Below are positions 1 to 9,445 of a stretch of DNA of 64,000 nt, piece by piece (the first letter of the stretch is position 1; each line of letters starts with the position of its first letter). Origin of the DNA: Cryptomeria japonica (taxonomy: Eukaryota; Streptophyta; Pinopsida; Cupressales; Cupressaceae); NCBI RefSeq assembly GCF_030272615.1, contig NC_081407.1, positions 153,221,048-153,285,047 on the forward strand. Direction: 5' to 3'. Position numbers and translations under genes: made by a program. The notes beneath the pieces were generated by a model, which was given only the letters and a program-made list of their open reading frames with translations, was not told the DNA's origin and ran no database searches.

Positions 1-35
1 CTGCGAGTGTTCGGATTGCGTTTTTGTGTTTCAGA

Positions 36-250
36 ACCGTCTGTGATGTCGTGAATCGCGCCTGTGTTTTTGCTAGATTTTTATTTTTGCAGGTTTCTGG
101 AATCGCGTCTGAGAATTTTAACCACGTCTGTGACTGATCTTATCGCGTCTGCGTTAGGGAGAGGCGTCTGTGGTCTATGATCGCGTCTGTGAACTATAGA
201 ACCGCGTCTGTGTAGTTCAGACGCGTCTGTGTCTTGTATAAAGGCGTCTG
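36..250 (+). repeat. CGTCTGTG motif array, block 1
   Basis: About ten copies of a 9-10 base motif close to (G)CGTCTGTG, all in the same orientation, spaced irregularly by roughly 15-35 bases. Variants include CGCCTGTG and CGTCTGCG. Spacer sequences are not repeated, so this is not an ordinary tandem satellite. It lies in the leader of element A and is echoed by a second block about 1.2 kb downstream. Confidence 0.8.
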
Positions 251-1462
251 TGCTTTCTGTTTTGCAAATTTTTCAAGTTTCTTTGATTCGGGTTTTCGGA
301 TTTTGTACTTAGGGTTTCAGATCTGGTTTATTTTCGGCTAACCTTTGTAGATCTAGCTAACCTGGTTTGTGCAACTTGCTTTGGAGGCAAATACGTTTTT
401 GTTGAAGGCCCCTTTTCACAAAGTCTTTTTGGGTTTTCTAAAATTTACCTAACTTGTGTGCTTGCAGGAAGGGGTTATCATTTGAAACAACCCAAACTAC
501 TAACAATTTTGTTGCAGGGCCTTAGCTAGGGTTTTGTAATTTTTATTGTGTGCCTTGTTTTCATAGCTTAGCAAACACTTCAATTGGTGCACTAAAATTG
601 AATCATTGTCTTTTGTGTCTTGAGCAATAGGCTCTTTTTGTTTACTCTTTAGAGGGCCTGTCTTCCCGTGTGGTCATTAGGACTACTAGTGAGAAGAGAA
701 CGACCCAAGTGGTAGCGAGGAAAACCCACCTCATCCAAACCACTATAATCAAATGTATTCATGGTGAAAACTATGAATAACGTGTGCTGATTAGTTCATA
801 CCGACACTATGTCTCCCCATAAACCCGTTTGATCAAATTTATTTGATCATTTGTAGGGCGTAACCCCTACCGGCTAGGAGCCTTCTGTATTTACAGAGTT
901 GAAAGTGCCGCATGTATGGCCACACGAGCGGATGCCCTTACTAGCACCTCTTTGTTTTAGATGCCCAAATCCTTCTAGTTGTTGAGGCAAGAGGTCGGAC
1001 CTCTGGTAGCGGCCCACACACATACGGTTCTTAGTAGAGATACAAAGTTCGCCATGGGGAGTTTTCATGGGGACTGATGCTTGGCTGACCCGAGAAGTGA
1101 GTGCCGAGGGTGGAGCCAGTGAGGTCAAGCATCTAAGTATCCACTCTGAATAGCGTAGCCTCGGGGGTAAAACCCTATGTGGGATCAACAACTATTGTCT
1201 TGGCCAGCCCTAAGATTTGTGCTTGTCTTATGCTAAACATTCAAACACTCAAAAACAAAACAGCAAAACATTGTGTCTTTTGTGTCTTCAAGTGTATGCA
1301 AAAACTTTTTACATCAAACAACACACTTTTTGGAGTCTAAACAGTCTGCAAACATTGAGTCATCAACATTGTGTCCTCTTGTCACGAAAAATAGTCGAAC
1401 AATCAGATTTGGTCACAGCAAAAAAAATTCACAGATAGGAAAGATTGCACTAAGGTTACAGA
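251..1462 (+). other. Element A leader between motif arrays
   Basis: Non-coding leader of element A. The part around 690-1000 resembles the reverse complement of 60540-60790 in element B: both have AACGACC-AAGTGG, then CCACTATAATCAAAT, then a GTAACC-CTAC-GG block. This shows that the two elements share a leader. Short reading frames here have no coding character. Confidence 0.6.
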
Positions 1463-1700
1463 AACGCGTCTGTGTCTGTTCAAACCGCATCTGTGTCGGA
1501 TAAACGCGTCTGTGAAGTACAGAATAGCGTCTGTGTTTTTATCAGCGTCTGTGTCCACAATTGCAAAAAAAAAAAAAAAACTGTTACAGTCCTGGCAAAC
1601 ATCAACAGGAAAATCTCAGAATCACGTCTGCGTCAAACAGAGTAGCGACTGTGTCTTAAAACCACGTCTGTGAAGTATACAGAGGCGTCTGTGTCAGGAT
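1463..1700 (+). repeat. CGTCTGTG motif array, block 2
   Basis: About nine further copies of the motif seen at 36-250, in the same orientation, again with unrelated spacers; variants include CATCTGTG, CGACTGTG and CGTCTGCG. A run of about 17 A lies inside the block near 1565-1581. Confidence 0.8.
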
Positions 1701-2186
1701 TTGAAAAATTTTAACAGTCAAGCAAACAAAGAAAATAAGTTTCGGCATACTTGAGCTTCCTAGGTTGTCTCTTCAGGTTTAATCTAGCATTCAGCCTATT
1801 CTAAGGTCTTACACAGTCCATCATTGCTTCATACCTCATTTTACATTCACATTTGTCTAAACTTGAGTCAAAAGGTCACTTGCTTGTCCTCATCATACTT
1901 TGTCAACACACTACATACTACTACACTTTGCTAAGTGGTCCCTCATCAAGGTTTCTTACCTTTGGGTCTCATTTGGTCTTACTTAGAGTCAAGGTCAGCT
2001 TACCTCATCAAGAGAAACTATCCTCTCTTTGGAAGTCACACCTACTCTACTACTTACATACTTGGTCTTACACTTTGGACATTGCAAGTACACCTCAAGA
2101 TTCATTTACACTCCATACAACTCTTGGTCTTCCATACTCTTGTCATTTTCGTCTAGTTTCTCACATATTGGTCTAGCACCTAGTTC
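1701..2186 (+). other. Element A leader before gag
   Basis: CT-rich non-coding leader running up to the gag start codon. Several short frames overlap here but none shows a recognisable protein. I see no further structure. Confidence 0.5.
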
Positions 2187-4661
2187 ATGGTTGAAACCCG
2201 CCTTCAAAAATCTAAGAGAATAGCTAAAGAAACTCAAGAATCCGTAAACATGAGTTCTTATGAGTATGACAATGATGTATTCTACAATCCTGAGCACACT
2301 ACATTACCAGACATGAATGTTTATAGACACAATCCAAATGTGGAAAGCGCAAACACTATACACAACGCTACACACAATGACACAGTGGACAATTCTTCAA
2401 TACTATCAGCAGACATACAAGAATCTATAATGGACCCACAATTCAATAGATTGGTTGAAGAGATAATGAGGAGAGATCGTCAATACTTTCTAAACATGAT
2501 GGCACAAAGTGGAGCCAAAATACCGCATGATTTTGACTTATCTCAACTTATGGAAAGTAGACCTTCACAACACACTCAACATAACATGGATCAAAGGAGA
2601 CCAAATAGTGGAGGACCAAATAATATGATGCCGAAGGCACCATCAGTTTTGCTTCAAAAACCAGCACTCCCACATACACAAGCTCAAGCATATGATACTT
2701 ACACTCAAAGACCATCATGGAGGCCTTATGCTCAAACACATGCTCAAGATATGGGTCAATTAAGACAAGTGGATACACAAGGACATCCTCAAAATTTTGA
2801 CACAAGGAGACCCCATGTCAAAATTGGGGGCAACACAATGGAAAATGAAAGGCCTATTGAATATGGTTTGTATACGCAAAACAGATATGGGGTCCCTCAA
2901 CAAGAAGTTATGCCAAGTGCTCCATATATGTCGCAACAATATAGACCTCCATATGGACATGTCTACGATCAGTATCATCCATATATGCAACAAGTTCCTC
3001 CTCAAATGGGTGTTTCAAACATGGGATATGCTACAAGAAATCCATCTCCTCCCAAAAATAATTTGGAGCAACAAATTAGAGATCTACAAAAGAAAGTGGA
3101 AGACATGGGCACATCAAAACCCACATATACTATGAGAGATATATGCCCCTATCCCTTCGATAAGAGCATTCCAATGCCTCCGTTTCCTCCGCACTTTGTA
3201 ACACCAAAATTTGACAAATATAGAGGGAGAGGAGACCCCAAGGCACATATAAGACAATTCTTCACAGCTTGCATTGAGGTAGCCGCAGAAGAAACATACT
3301 TAATGAGGTTGTTCCCACAGAGCTTAGGAGATCAAGCGATGGAATGGTTTTCTCAATTACCTCCCGGTATTAAGTCATGGGGCGACTTGGCAGAGGCATT
3401 CATTCAACATTTCTCTTACAACATTGAAACAAATGTCTCAGTTACTCCCTTGTGCAATACGAAACAAAAGGAAGGAGAATCTTTCGCAACATTTTTACAG
3501 AGATGGAAAAACTTAGCTAGCAGATGCTCTTGTGAGATCCCGCAAAAACAAATGGTGGAGATGTTCACACAAAACGTTAATAAAGCTATTGGCTATGATC
3601 TCAGAAAAGCTTGTTTGTCTACATTCAAGGATGTCATTGAAAAGGGCCTAGCAACAGAAAAGGTCTTAATTGAACAAGGAGTTATCAAGCTATTCAAAGA
3701 AAACAAAGAGGACTTCAAAGGAAAGGACAAACCAAAATTTTGGAACAAGAACAAGAACACGGTTAATGATGATGTTGTTGATGCCAACACAGTAAGACCA
3801 AAGTTCGTCTTTTCTGGATCAAGTTCTACCAACAATCAAGTGAACAATCAAACGGCTGCTAAACCACGAAGGAAGTATACTCCATTGGGAGAACCACTTG
3901 AATCAGTATTCAAAAAGCTTGTAGCAAATAAAGTGATCACGGTCCCAGATTTTCCTCCATATGAACCAAAGGTAAAACCGAATTGGTGGAATGATGATGA
4001 ATTTTGCGAATTTCATAAGAGCAAGGGTCATAAGACAAGTAATTGCCATCGATTGAAAAACATTGTGCAAGATCTCATTGACAGAGGAGATATAGAGATT
4101 GAGGGACATTCATCTAACCAAGAGCATGAGGTGTTTAAGGAACCATTCCCAAAACATGACAAAGGAAAAGGCAAAGTCACAGATGATCAAGCCAATTACA
4201 CCAGAGCACCTTACAATTATGATTCTACCATCAATCACATCTCAATGGACAATCATATCTCTACCATTACTATCAAAAATAAAAATCCTGAGAATCCTCC
4301 TCAGCGACCTAAAATTGTCCTAAAAGGTGTGGGATCTTCATCCGAAGCTACCTCCGAATTTCATGTTACAACCCGTCGAGGTAAGATTACATTGTCAGGT
4401 GCCTCCACTAAGAATACCAATCCTTTATCTACCAAGCCTGAGTACGATCTTGTAGAACAACTAGGGAAGACACCCGCGCTCATTTCCATACTTGAGCTCT
4501 TACGCATATCCCCCGCTCATAAAGCTATTCTTGACAAAATCTTGAGAGACACTACCGTTCCTACTGATCTGAACGTGGACCAGTTTCAAGCCATGGTGGG
4601 ATACCTTTCCATTCCACATTCCCTTACATTCATAGAAGCTGACGACACCTTCGTAAGTTAG
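2187..4661 (+). CDS. gag: Gag polyprotein of Tat element A
   Basis: Ty3/Gypsy Gag of 824 residues, uninterrupted. The start is the first ATG of the frame and directly follows the leader. Residues 1-300 are Gln/Met/Pro-rich and low in complexity. The retrotransposon gag domain spans about residues 340-450, with motifs FDKYRGRGDP, AMEWFSQLPPGIKSWGDL and EGESFATFLQRW; this domain forms the capsid-like particle. A compact zinc-binding-like motif C-x2-H-x4-H-x4-C (CEFHKSKGHKTSNC) follows near residue 610. The frame ends in TAG at 4659-4661, and the same frame continues at once into protease sequence, so the stop may be a single CAG-to-TAG change or a readthrough site. Element B has a homologous gag in pieces. 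Confidence 0.9.
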   Translation: MVETRLQKSKRIAKETQESVNMSSYEYDNDVFYNPEHTTLPDMNVYRHNPNVESANTIHNATHNDTVDNSSILSADIQESIMDPQFNRLVEEIMRRDRQYFLNMMAQSGAKIPHDFDLSQLMESRPSQHTQHNMDQRRPNSGGPNNMMPKAPSVLLQKPALPHTQAQAYDTYTQRPSWRPYAQTHAQDMGQLRQVDTQGHPQNFDTRRPHVKIGGNTMENERPIEYGLYTQNRYGVPQQEVMPSAPYMSQQYRPPYGHVYDQYHPYMQQVPPQMGVSNMGYATRNPSPPKNNLEQQIRDLQKKVEDMGTSKPTYTMRDICPYPFDKSIPMPPFPPHFVTPKFDKYRGRGDPKAHIRQFFTACIEVAAEETYLMRLFPQSLGDQAMEWFSQLPPGIKSWGDLAEAFIQHFSYNIETNVSVTPLCNTKQKEGESFATFLQRWKNLASRCSCEIPQKQMVEMFTQNVNKAIGYDLRKACLSTFKDVIEKGLATEKVLIEQGVIKLFKENKEDFKGKDKPKFWNKNKNTVNDDVVDANTVRPKFVFSGSSSTNNQVNNQTAAKPRRKYTPLGEPLESVFKKLVANKVITVPDFPPYEPKVKPNWWNDDEFCEFHKSKGHKTSNCHRLKNIVQDLIDRGDIEIEGHSSNQEHEVFKEPFPKHDKGKGKVTDDQANYTRAPYNYDSTINHISMDNHISTITIKNKNPENPPQRPKIVLKGVGSSSEATSEFHVTTRRGKITLSGASTKNTNPLSTKPEYDLVEQLGKTPALISILELLRISPAHKAILDKILRDTTVPTDLNVDQFQAMVGYLSIPHSLTFIEADDTFVS

Positions 4662-6272
4662 CCACATAATGCACCATTACACATTGAAGCCTTCATACAT
4701 AAACATCAAATAAAGCGAGTCCTGATAGATGGAGGAGCAGGTCTAAACATTTGTACATTGAGCACCATTAAACAATTGGGATATTCTGACAAGGTTGTGA
4801 ATTCTACAAACAAAATCACCATCAAGGCATATGATGATGAAGAACGTTCGTCCAAGGGCACAGTCACCTTACCTCTCAGAGTTGGGCCAGTTACAAAGGA
4901 TGTGGTTTGTCAAGTACTTGATCTAGATCTCACATACAACATATTGCTAGGACGTCCTTGGATTCATGAAATGAGGGCAGTCCCATCTACATATCATCGA
5001 TGTATCAAGTTTCCACACAATGGAGTTGAAGTGACCGTCAAAGCAAATCCAAATCCATTCATATATTGCAACAATCTGCAACCTAGATCAGAAATAACAA
5101 TTCCAGCCAATCGAGAAGCTGTTCCATCTTCAGCGTATGTGGATCCAAAATCCTTGAAACCTTCTACATCAAAGCAAACAGAGATCAAACAAAAGTTCAA
5201 GTTTAAAGACATGGGATGTGGGGAGTATATCTTTCATGTTGATCAACTCCCACTATCTCCTAAGGTATTCAGTCGACATGAACAATCTATAAATAATTTG
5301 CAAGGAATTGGGTACGAAGCACCTAGTGTTGTGGCTACTAAGTCTGAATGCAAATCTCTTCTAGTGGTGCAAGCATCTCTTGATATCAATAGTTCTAAGA
5401 GTGGTTCCAGTGAAGAATCTATTGAGCATATCGCCAACCCTCTTGAGAACTCACATAGCCTTACCATTTCATCCACTCATTCCATTTCCACTTTGCTCCC
5501 AAACTTGGATCAACAAGAATTACAAAAGCCCTTACTCATTGGGGATCACAAATCAAGCTTTGAAAAGAAAAATCTAAAAGTAAAAACTAAAGAAAAGTCC
5601 TTTAGTCCAAATCAAAATCAAAAGCTATTGGACTCTGCAAAAATCAAATTCAAGGATAAAAATCCTATGAAAGGAAAAGAGAAAGAGTTGATATCCCCTA
5701 ATATCAAAATAACTGGGGGCAAAAATTCTACAATTGCAAGTCAAAAAGCATACTTGTTGATCTTAAGTCTCCATCATGCTATCCTACTTTCACTTCTTTT
5801 CGCAATCATAAGCCTTCATCATTCATCCACTTGTTCCACACATCCTTTTCCTTCTGGCGATACATCATGGACCTTTAATGGAGCTTCCTTGAAGGACTTT
5901 GTTATCAGAGATGCCCAAACTTCTTCAGGTGACGCGCATATGGGCCTGTGTAGTCCACACACTAGTAATTCTATCTCAGTTCCTTTATCAAGGAAGACAG
6001 TCACTCAAACTACACATCATTCAGTCAAGGAACAATGCAGTTACAATCACAAAGTCAAGCCTCGCACATTTGAGGTAGGTGACTTGGTTCTCAGAGAAAA
6101 CCCCAAGAATCAGCAAGACAGAGAGAAGAAGAGCAAGTTCGAACCAAATTGGCTTGGTCCTTACATCATTACAATGACATATGGATCTGGGGCATATCAG
6201 CTCTCAACTACAGAAGGTGAACCCTTAGAGGATCCTATCAATAGCATGCACCTTCGCAGGTTCTACACATAA
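4662..6272 (+). CDS. Protease fused to integrase C-terminal tail
   Basis: Same frame as gag, open from just after the TAG at 4659-4661 to a TAA at 6270-6272; the first internal ATG is 4758. The aspartic protease part carries LIDGGAGLN (active-site region) near 4725-4755 and LLGRPWIHEM near 4950. A Ser/Lys-rich low-complexity stretch follows, then a strongly hydrophobic segment (about 5751-5815) that could span a membrane. The last 80 residues match the integrase C-terminus: KPRTFEVGDLVLRENP, KFEPNWLGPYIIT (GPY/F module) and DPINSMHLRRFYT. The same ending occurs in element B at 50332-50480. RT, RNase H and the integrase core are missing although the frame is intact. The product would be a gag-processing protein without replication enzymes (inference). 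Confidence 0.8.
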   Translation, partial: PHNAPLHIEAFIHKHQIKRVLIDGGAGLNICTLSTIKQLGYSDKVVNSTNKITIKAYDDEERSSKGTVTLPLRVGPVTKDVVCQVLDLDLTYNILLGRPWIHEMRAVPSTYHRCIKFPHNGVEVTVKANPNPFIYCNNLQPRSEITIPANREAVPSSAYVDPKSLKPSTSKQTEIKQKFKFKDMGCGEYIFHVDQLPLSPKVFSRHEQSINNLQGIGYEAPSVVATKSECKSLLVVQASLDINSSKSGSSEESIEHIANPLENSHSLTISSTHSISTLLPNLDQQELQKPLLIGDHKSSFEKKNLKVKTKEKSFSPNQNQKLLDSAKIKFKDKNPMKGKEKELISPNIKITGGKNSTIASQKAYLLILSLHHAILLSLLFAIISLHHSSTCSTHPFPSGDTSWTFNGASLKDFVIRDAQTSSGDAHMGLCSPHTSNSISVPLSRKTVTQTTHHSVKEQCSYNHKVKPRTFEVGDLVLRENPKNQQDREKKSKFEPNWLGPYIITMTYGSGAYQLSTTEGEPLEDPINSMHLRRFYT

Positions 6273-6289
6273 TTTTCAGAATATCCTAA

Positions 6290-6360
6290 TTCAAAAATAC
6301 AAAAAAAATCAAAAATTTTCAAAAATACAATAAAAAAAATTATAAAACAAAAAAATCGTT
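6290..6360 (+). repeat. A-rich short-period array after pol
   Basis: AAAAATC/AAAATAC-like short units directly after the polyprotein stop. A longer T-rich array sits at the homologous place in element B (42165-42490, minus strand), and one more opens the Tat fragment at 12151-12300. Confidence 0.6.
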
Positions 6361-7959
6361 ACTTGGTGAAAACCTGGCAAACAGGCGCCTTGTGACAACA
6401 AAAAAATTGAAAAATCGAGAAAAGTAAAGAGAAATAATTTCGTCCAATGGTGAAAACCACTTCGGTGGCGCCCTGGGCAAGTACCATGGTGAAAACTGGG
6501 TCACCAGCGCCATGCGTAGAGACATTGCTCCTCTCTCCTTCAGGATTCTCTTTCATCCTTTCACTTTGCACACACTCACGACCAATTCATCCATAATAAA
6601 CTTACCCAGTCCCATCATGGCTTGTTATTGATCTACCCAAGATTGGTTAGCCATTCATAATAACCTCCCTTTTCACTCCCTTTCCATCCATAATAAATCA
6701 GATCCTATCTGTGACTACGGCTAAATCCTACATCTAGTAATGGGTGTGGAACTGAGAACATCACATGTTTCGAGGAATACAGTTTCTTCCAGCTTCCTTC
6801 AAGTCTATCTGCGCACAATCCGCAATAAAGCAACATCTGCATCACCAGTCCACAATAAAGTTCCATCTTCTCCACAATAAAGTATCAGTTTCATGGATTC
6901 AGTCAGTTTCAAATGAGACACAGCAGCAACAATGAGCTTCAACCAAATCAAATCTTTCAACAGACTCAGACAACATATGGTTCAGTGCTATCTATCCTTT
7001 TTGTGAAAGTGAACATTGTGACCACAATCGAATAAGACTTAAACAAGTGACAAGAGACACTAAACTTGAGGACTACAGTGGATGTTGGTGTCGAGTCTTA
7101 GTTTTCTTTTGATTTTATCTTTTTGGTGACATGTCTTTTAGCTTTTCCAGGATGTCTTTGACTAGAGATTCTATCTCCAGGATGTCTTTGACTAGAAAGG
7201 CGAGGATGGGGTATCGTCACCTATTTGCATTTGCTATCTGTTGATTGTCTTTTAGTAATACTATGACTTGTCCAAGGATATGAGGACACTGTGAGTCTAG
7301 TATGAACTGGGGCATTCCTTGTTTGTGACTGTATTATCTCCATGCAAACAGGTACAATGACTTTCTGGGCTGAACAAATGCCTCGATTGTCATAACCTAT
7401 TCTGCCATAATAAAGCTCAATGATGATAACACACAAGAAGCTCTTTCACGTTCATATCTTCTGTCTTCCATCCCCCTTCTTGATTGACTTCCATTGTCCT
7501 TCTCGAGTCCACGTAGCCCGCTGTCACATGACTGAGTATAATGACACACCAAAAACATTTGCATTTCATATAGTTACACCTACATCACCACATATAAGCA
7601 TTTCATACATACATATAGATATCACAATTGCATCACATCCTGCATACAACACATGTTAGCACATCTCACATTTTCATTATGAAAATAATCATTTGCATTA
7701 TCATATTCATTTGCATTACATACATTCACATTTGCATCATGCATCACATATACAACATAAAAGAACAAAAATATATTGCATTGCATCATATAAGCATCCA
7801 TATCATAAAACATGTATCACATAAGAACATTTCATCACATAGGTACACATGCATATAGCTGCCACAAAAATGAATCATCTCTCATATATAATCAAAATGT
7901 GTCATGATACAATGATGTCAAAAAGACTCATATGGCTACAAAATCACCCGCAGGTGTCT
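6361..7959 (+). other. 3' non-coding region of element A
   Basis: No supported gene. The part 7080-7440, with TTTTGGTGACATGTCTTTTA and two copies of AGGATGTCTTTGACTAGA, is repeated at 12535-12850 in another Tat 3' end. From about 7550 to 7900 the sequence is a degenerate CAT/GCATCACATA-rich stretch that would lie just beyond the 3' end of the antisense PMD gene. Confidence 0.55.
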
Positions 7960-8567
7960 ACAATACAAAAATGGTACAATACTGATACATAGGGAGCCCT
8001 CTAAGGCTATGATGAACTCCCTCCCTCGGAGCCGCCTGGCCTCGACGGAGTTTGAGCCCTAGAAGGACCCACCCCAAGATCAACTCTCCTGGCCCCTGCG
8101 TCCCCTGCAGCCACCCCTCGTGTCGTCCTATCCAGACAGAGGAACCCACTGATAACTCCTGCCAACACTATTGGTAGTGCTAATCCTGTCCATGTCATGG
8201 TATTCCATGCCACATGTCCCACCCTCATCCCTAGTCCTGGATCCTAGAACACTCATCTCAGTGCATCCCTATCTCCGTCTCGATCATAGGGTACTAACTC
8301 CCCATCAATCGGTATCCGCAGAATCCTGTATACATCCTCCAAGGTGACTGTCATCTCACCCATCGGCAAATGCAAACTACAAGTCTCTGAGTGCCATCTC
8401 TCAGCCAGTGCAGTCAACAATCCCATGTTCACCCGAAACTCAGGCACATACAGAATGTATCTCAATCCCATAACCTCAATCGCAGCTCAGTCCTCGGCTG
8501 TCAACTCAAGTCGCAACCTCTGAGTCGATGGGAATCTCTCCCGTGACTCCAGCATCGGCAAGTACTC

Positions 8568-9040
8568 CTGCAGTCAAGCAACTCAATCATGTCAGTTATC
8601 GTGGCATTCACTGTTTATCACAAAATGCTACTCGCTATCTAAATGCACATAGCTATTTATCCTAGTGACACTCACTATTCATCACAAAGTGTTGCTATCT
8701 ATCCTAGTAGTACTCCCTGTTCATCACAAAGTACTATGTGTGTGACACTCACTGTTCATCACAAAGTGTTACTCACATTTGCACTCTCTGTTCATCACAA
8801 AGTGCTGCTCATATTTTAGTACTCCCTGTTCATCACAAAGTGCCTTGACCTATCTTAGTCTTCCCTAGAGGACCTTCTTAAGTGTATCCTCTCAGCAGCT
8901 TATCCAATCGACAGCATATGTTCATCACAGAACTGCCGATTTGACCTGGAAGACATAAATGCGCATTTATTACATTACCTAGTATGAGTTAATGACAACA
9001 ATAAATGCATCAAAGTATGAGGAGGTTTTGTGGTACTCAC
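8568..9040 (-). other. Candidate intron of antisense PMD gene (element A)
   Basis: Minus-strand donor GTGAGTACC at 9040 and acceptor CTTGACTGCAG ending at 8568. The flanking exons join in phase 0. Since the gene is antisense, this intron would not be removed from the element's own genomic RNA, which explains how it could survive retrotransposition (inference). Confidence 0.55.
8590..8850 (-). repeat. TTCATCACAAAGTG tandem array inside the PMD intron
   Basis: About seven copies of TTCATCACAAAGTG, most preceded by ACTC(A/C)CTG and followed by CTACTC-like sequence, at spacings of about 30-50 bases (read on the plus strand). It lies entirely inside the candidate intron of the antisense PMD gene. 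Confidence 0.75.
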
Positions 9041-9340
9041 TGGCTCTCCTGCCTCCGTTGGCCTCTAGAATCGGTGAACACGGTCGAAACTGTGAACAAA
9101 AGCCATCATTGCTGACTGTTGCTGCTTTATTTTCGCTTTGCACTATGCTCTTGTGACGGTGTAGATGACAATGAGGATGTATTTTCCCCCGTGGTCTATC
9201 TTATAGATTGCCCTAGCTCTCATTTCCCGAGTCAGTCTTCCTTATCCCGTGACTTTGTCACTTTATCCAATCAGTCCATTCTATCCCGTCTTTCTTATCG
9301 AGAGATTGTCTGCAATCTTTTCAGACATTTTCATCCAATC

Positions 9341-9445
9341 TCTCGAGGGGGCATATAATTCCCATCTTGGGGCAACTCTGTATCAGTTCATCTTATCTTC
9401 TTTGAAACAACGCGACAAGCCGCATTGTCTCAAAGAGGGGCAAAA
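9341..9445 (+). promoter_or_regulatory. Polypurine tract and GGGGCA boxes, element A
   Basis: The primer tract for plus-strand DNA synthesis is AAAGAGGGGCAAAA at 9432-9445, directly before the LTR start TGTAGACA. Two further GGGGCA boxes lie upstream, near 9350 and 9390. TCTCGAGGGGGCATA at about 9344 recurs before the LTR at 13389, and the reverse complement of element B near 38320-38340 has GAGGGGGCATCATA. Confidence 0.75.

Larger units (their letters stand above)
7960..9109 (-). pseudogene. Antisense plant mobile domain (PMD) gene, element A
   Basis: Reads opposite to element A. Plausible start ATG at 9109-9107; exon 1 is 9041-9109 with a TAG at 9067-9065. A GTGAGT donor at 9040 and a CAG acceptor at 8568 bound a candidate 473-base intron, and exon 2 begins at 8567. 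Exon 2 encodes a clear PMD: LYVPEFRVN, ALAERWHSETCSLHLPMGE, TVTLEDVYRILRIPIDGELV (around 8253-8471), then a frame-shifted continuation around 8007-8228. PMD proteins are known as host silencing-linked factors (MAIL1/MAIN type) and as passengers of plant transposons. Several stops and shifts make this copy non-functional. A homologous gene lies antisense in element B at 38604-40926. Confidence 0.75.

Noticed and set aside
36-1700. CGTCTGTG blocks as a CRISPR array
   Set aside because: The motif is too short, spacing is irregular, and the surroundings are a plant retrotransposon.
7420-7858. His/Ile-rich frames near 7.4-7.9 kb
   Set aside because: Derived from a CAT-rich simple-sequence stretch that is open on both strands.
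7945-7970. GGTGTCTACA at 7953-7962 as a reverse Tat LTR end
   Set aside because: No polypurine tract or LTR sequence adjoins it; it lies within the region beyond the antisense PMD gene.
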